From JBGCEZ01 sp045106735 (GTDB taxonomy: Bacteria; Planctomycetota; Phycisphaerae; Phycisphaerales; SM1A02), in NCBI GenBank assembly GCA_045106735.1, contig JBGCEZ010000031.1, forward strand, positions 1 through 30,311: 30,311 nt of DNA, read 5' to 3'. The position numbers were made by a program, and so were the translations under genes. Positions within the stretch are counted from its first letter, which is position 1. Each line of letters starts with the position of its first letter. The notes below the pieces were generated by a model. The model did not search any database and was not told the origin of the DNA. It saw nothing but the letters and a program-made list of their open reading frames with translations. Shown here piece by piece: positions 27,308 to 30,311 of the stretch.

Positions 27308-27344
27308 CGCCCGCCCGGTTTCACAACTGGGCGGGCGTTTCGTT
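27308..27344 (+). terminator. Intrinsic terminator after module 2
   Basis: CGCCCGCCCGGTT (27308-27320) pairs with AACTGGGCGGGCG (27325-27337) over 13 positions with one G-U, closing a TCAC loop, and TTTCGTT follows. It separates module 2 from module 3. The remaining bases up to 27481 show no clear promoter. Confidence 0.88.
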
Positions 27345-27481
27345 GGAATCGCCGCAATTTGATCCGTCGCGCGCAGATTCGAGCCGCATCCCGCGTATCG
27401 ATTCGTGCCTCCAACCCGGGCTGGCCTTCATTTCTTGCCGCCCGGTCGCATGCCCACCTCGATACTTCGGACTCGCCCACC

Positions 27482-28807
27482 ATGACCCTGCACCCAACCG
27501 CTCCTCGAATGGCGCGTGGCCTCACGCTCACTGAAGTCAGCGCCGGCCTCGCCACGACCGCCGTGCTCGTCGGACTCACTCTCCCGGCCTTGGCCAAGAC
27601 CAGAAACGATGGTCTGACCGACGTTTCCCTGTTCAACCTCCGCGTGCTTGGCACGGCCCACGCCACGTACGCCAGCGATTGGAACGATCGCCAGCCCACC
27701 CACGTGCCGGACGACCTCAGCGACTGGGCCGACTCGTCCGCCCAAGCGTCGCAAGGCTACGGGCAGTTCTTCGTCGTCAATGGCAACGAAGCACTTCCTG
27801 GCGTCAATCTTGGCTGGGGACCACTCAACGGCAACGGCGACTTCGTCGAGTTTCGCTATCGGCCTTTCAACAACACGGCCAATGCCCGGCTCATGGAACC
27901 CATTGTCTTCGACGGCAGTACGGCCGCGACGATGCAGCGGCGCGGCAGCTTTCTGATCCCGAACTCCAAGCAGTTCCGCACGTATGTCGCGGCGCGCTTC
28001 TACGACCGGGCGTACTACGCGCCGTCGGATGAGGTGGTGAGCCCGCTCGTCGAACCGCTCTTCGACTCGGCATTCGAGTACGTCGACCGCCCGCCCGTCA
28101 AAGGCTTCGGCGATGCCCCGTACTGGTCAAGCTTCATCATGTCACCGGCGGCGATGCTCGACCCGGCGGTCCTGCAAGCCCAGGTCGCGACCCGCGGCGG
28201 CTTCAAGGGCGGCTGGGTCGACCCCTTCCAGGTCGCCGGCGGATTTGAGAGCCCGACCTTCAGTTCGGTTCGGTATCCCGGCCTCAAGACGCTCATGCTG
28301 GAGCACCACTGGCTCCAGAACGCACCGGATCGCCCCTGCAATCCGAACGTCAAGTTCGGCACGTACATGGGCTGCGAGCCGTACTACTTCAATCACGGCA
28401 TCGAGTCCGCGCCGGCGACGATCTTCTTCGACGGCAGCACCCGATTGCTTCCCAACGTCGAAGCCGTGGACGCGGATGAACGAATCCGAGCCATGAACGG
28501 CGGCGGCGACGGCACGTGGTCTCGAACCACACCGTTCGGCGACGACGGCTATTGGAGCGAGTTGGCCCTCGACGGCACGCAGGTCAGCCATCACATCCTG
28601 ACCGCCGATGGCATCCTCGGCCGCGACACACTGGGCCCCGACAAGAACCCGCCCGACGCCGCGACGCCTGATCGTCGGCCATCGTCTGCATCTCGTTCGT
28701 TCCTTGGACTCGGGACCCGCGCCGGCACCACCAACGGGCAACGCACACGGCCATCCTCGACCGCTGACGCCCCCGCGCTCCTCGACAATCGGAGCCAAGA
28801 CCGATGA
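27482..28807 (+). CDS. Pseudopilin-like secreted protein, module 3
   Basis: This 441-residue paralogue has a prepilin leader of 13 residues ending MARG, then LTLTEVSAGLATTAVLVG with Glu at +5, and a single hydrophobic helix. C-terminal family blocks are SSFIMSPAAMLDP, HHWLQNAP near 274, GCEPYYFNH near 297, DGSTRLLP near 317, GDGTWSRTTPFGDDGY and LTADGILGRDT near 372, with the Cys-x11-Cys pair. It is closest to the module 2 pilin, also at the DNA level. The frame is open far upstream (to 27065), but that stretch covers the terminator and the 13-bp array, so I start at 27482; a second Met at 27509 lies just before the cleavage site. The next gene starts in its stop codon. Confidence 0.85.
   Translation: MTLHPTAPRMARGLTLTEVSAGLATTAVLVGLTLPALAKTRNDGLTDVSLFNLRVLGTAHATYASDWNDRQPTHVPDDLSDWADSSAQASQGYGQFFVVNGNEALPGVNLGWGPLNGNGDFVEFRYRPFNNTANARLMEPIVFDGSTAATMQRRGSFLIPNSKQFRTYVAARFYDRAYYAPSDEVVSPLVEPLFDSAFEYVDRPPVKGFGDAPYWSSFIMSPAAMLDPAVLQAQVATRGGFKGGWVDPFQVAGGFESPTFSSVRYPGLKTLMLEHHWLQNAPDRPCNPNVKFGTYMGCEPYYFNHGIESAPATIFFDGSTRLLPNVEAVDADERIRAMNGGGDGTWSRTTPFGDDGYWSELALDGTQVSHHILTADGILGRDTLGPDKNPPDAATPDRRPSSASRSFLGLGTRAGTTNGQRTRPSSTADAPALLDNRSQDR
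28475..28660 (+). repeat. Direct repeat copy B shared by modules 2 and 3
   Basis: This is the partner of 25145-25330, the same length without gaps and about 87% identical by hand count. It ends at the same codon of the pilin gene, after which the C-termini of the two pilins differ. Confidence 0.85.
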
Positions 28808-30311
28808 AGCACGACGCCACCCCCCACCTCAAGCCTCGACGCCCATCGTCCTCGCCACGCAACCCTGGCCACAGTGAAGCGACCGCCATGTACAACTTCC
28901 GATTTCAACGTCGACTTCTCGCGGCCAGTGCTGCAACGCTCCTGCTCACGCCCATCGCGGCCGCATCCGGCCCACCGGTCATCGATTGGCTCGGACGCAG
29001 CATCGACTCGTTCCTGGACGCGAAGAACTGGGACGGCGGCCGCGTCCCCGGCCCGGGCGACGTCGCTCGCTTCGCCCAAACCGACGATCCCATCGTCACG
29101 GTTCCGTTGCTTTTCCCGCCAGTCCAAGTACGGAACCTCTGGTTCGAGCGCGGGCTGACGACCATCAGAGCCCAGGGCTCACCCGACACACCAGGACTTC
29201 GGGCGCATTCACCGTCGGCGTTCGATCCGGGGATTCTTGTCGCCGGCGCCTCATGGCCACGACTCCGTTTCGGCGCGTCTGACCCATCCGTCAGCACCTC
29301 TTCCATGACCGTCGGACTCGGACCGGCCGGTCCGGGTCGAGCGGAGTCACCCAATACGCTCACCACGCTCACCGTCGACGATCGCCTGGCGATCGGAGAT
29401 GGCGCCGACGGCAGTCTGTTCGGCGAATGGGACATCACCGCCGGACCAATCGCCGTCGGCATTGGTGCGTCCGGCGAAATCATGCTCGAAGACGGTTCGA
29501 TCTTCTCGTACGACCGATTCCAGATTGGAACCACGGGAACTGGTCTCGTGACGGGCGTTCAGGAGACGATGGCCGACGAGCTTCAGGTTGGCCTCACCGA
29601 GAGCGGGTTCGGCGAACTCAGCACCCAGAGCCTGACCGTTCAGAACGGCATGGACATCGGCGTATTGGGAACCGGAACGGTGACGTCGTTCTCAACGTCG
29701 GTCGGCGGATCGGTCACGCTCGGACTCTCACGGGACTTCGATTTCCCGGACACCATCTTCGGGCGAGGCACCTGGAACACCACCGGATCGAGCGAGATCG
29801 ACGGCGACCTGGTGATCAACGTCTTCGGCGACGGCGAGATGGTGATCGCCATGCCCGTCAACCTGGTCGTCAACGGAGAAGTGCTCACCTACGGGTTCGG
29901 GGACCCCTCGTCCTCTTCCGTGACGTTCCGCCTCCAATCATCCGGACCGAGCACCCCGCCATTGCTCCAATCCGACGGCCGGATCCAGCTTCCGGCGATC
30001 TCGGTCGTTCCGGCGAGCTCCATATTCCTCACCGAAGGCCGGCGATGGGTGCTGGCCGACGCGGGCACCACGCTCACCCATGGACCGTTGACCCTTCCGC
30101 CGCTCCCGAACGATCTCGCGTGGCGGGTCACCGGCCCCCCCGCCCTGGACGACCTCGTGATTGAGATCGTCGATGCGAGTCCGCCCGTCTTCGGGGACCT
30201 CAATGACGACGGCATCGTCGACTTCGTCGATCTGCTCTTCGTCATGAACCTGTTCGGCGCATGCCCGGCCAGCGGCCCATGCCCAGCGGACCTGGATGGG
30301 AACGACTCGGT
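28804..30311 (+). CDS. Exported beta-rich protein with dockerin domain, module 3 (cut by right edge)
   Basis: The frame is open from 28804 to the end of the window and the gene is incomplete. The ATG at 28804 overlaps the pseudopilin stop (ATGA), as in module 2. The signal peptide starts at Met 29 (28888, GAAG upstream), with QRRLLAASAATLLLTPIAAASG, so 28888 is an alternative start. The mature part opens with PPVIDWLGRS, FLDAKNWDGG and RVPGPGDVARF, close to module 2, followed by strand-rich repeats such as VGIGASGEIML and IGTTGTGLVTG. The first dockerin repeat, DLNDDGIVDFVDLLFVM, is near residue 465, then CPASGPC and the beginning of the second repeat (ADLDGND) before the edge. Confidence 0.82.
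   Translation, partial: MKHDATPHLKPRRPSSSPRNPGHSEATAMYNFRFQRRLLAASAATLLLTPIAAASGPPVIDWLGRSIDSFLDAKNWDGGRVPGPGDVARFAQTDDPIVTVPLLFPPVQVRNLWFERGLTTIRAQGSPDTPGLRAHSPSAFDPGILVAGASWPRLRFGASDPSVSTSSMTVGLGPAGPGRAESPNTLTTLTVDDRLAIGDGADGSLFGEWDITAGPIAVGIGASGEIMLEDGSIFSYDRFQIGTTGTGLVTGVQETMADELQVGLTESGFGELSTQSLTVQNGMDIGVLGTGTVTSFSTSVGGSVTLGLSRDFDFPDTIFGRGTWNTTGSSEIDGDLVINVFGDGEMVIAMPVNLVVNGEVLTYGFGDPSSSSVTFRLQSSGPSTPPLLQSDGRIQLPAISVVPASSIFLTEGRRWVLADAGTTLTHGPLTLPPLPNDLAWRVTGPPALDDLVIEIVDASPPVFGDLNDDGIVDFVDLLFVMNLFGACPASGPCPADLDGNDS

Noticed and set aside
27065..27481. A 139-residue N-terminal extension of the module 3 pilin
   Set aside because: It would translate the 3' end of the module 2 gene, the 13-bp array and a terminator; a prepilin leader must be short.
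25675..27699. A 674-codon open frame on the minus strand across module 2 and the gap to module 3
   Set aside because: It runs through a dockerin gene, the 13-bp array and a terminator, and has no recognisable domain.

Overview
The window is GC-rich DNA, almost certainly from a member of the Planctomycetota and most likely the class Phycisphaerae. The reasons are the gene families present together: an alternative complex III (ACIII) respiratory operon, a DUF1573 protein, large-headed pseudopilins, and secreted proteins ending in paired dockerin-like calcium repeats. The taxonomic call is inference. I found no rRNA, tRNA, CRISPR array or insertion sequence.

Left part (1-11148, minus strand): one long respiratory operon, read right to left as actA-actB-actC-actD-actE-actF, a small one-helix membrane protein, a SCO1/SenC copper chaperone, caa3-type cytochrome c oxidase subunit II (coxB) and the first 34 codons of subunit I (coxA), which runs off the left edge. 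Together they encode a quinol-oxidising ACIII and the oxygen reductase that accepts its electrons. Several junctions are 1-4 base overlaps, so the genes are probably translationally coupled.

Centre (11149-13723): a 788-base divergent intergenic region with three inverted repeats, then a plus-strand pair, tatD (TatD-family metallo-hydrolase, GTG start) and a BtuF-like binding protein without a signal peptide.

Right part (13856-30311): three copies of a two-gene module, each a pseudopilin with a large conserved C-terminal domain followed by an exported beta-rich protein with a C-terminal dockerin pair. Module 1 is at 13856-16846, module 2 at 24161-27150, and module 3 at 27482 to the right edge (its second gene is incomplete). 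Between modules 1 and 2 lie a minus-strand DUF1573 membrane protein, a 157-residue protein that is little more than a signal segment plus a dockerin pair, clpB, and an exported 657-residue protein of unknown function. Modules 2 and 3 look like a relatively recent tandem duplication; module 1 is more diverged.

Short tandem arrays of unrelated sequence (periods 10, 12, 12 and 13) lie at many gene junctions here, and three intrinsic-type terminators were found. The module family is the best candidate for an undescribed system: each pilin-like protein may be dedicated to assembling or displaying its neighbouring dockerin protein. That function is inference from co-location and sequence features only.
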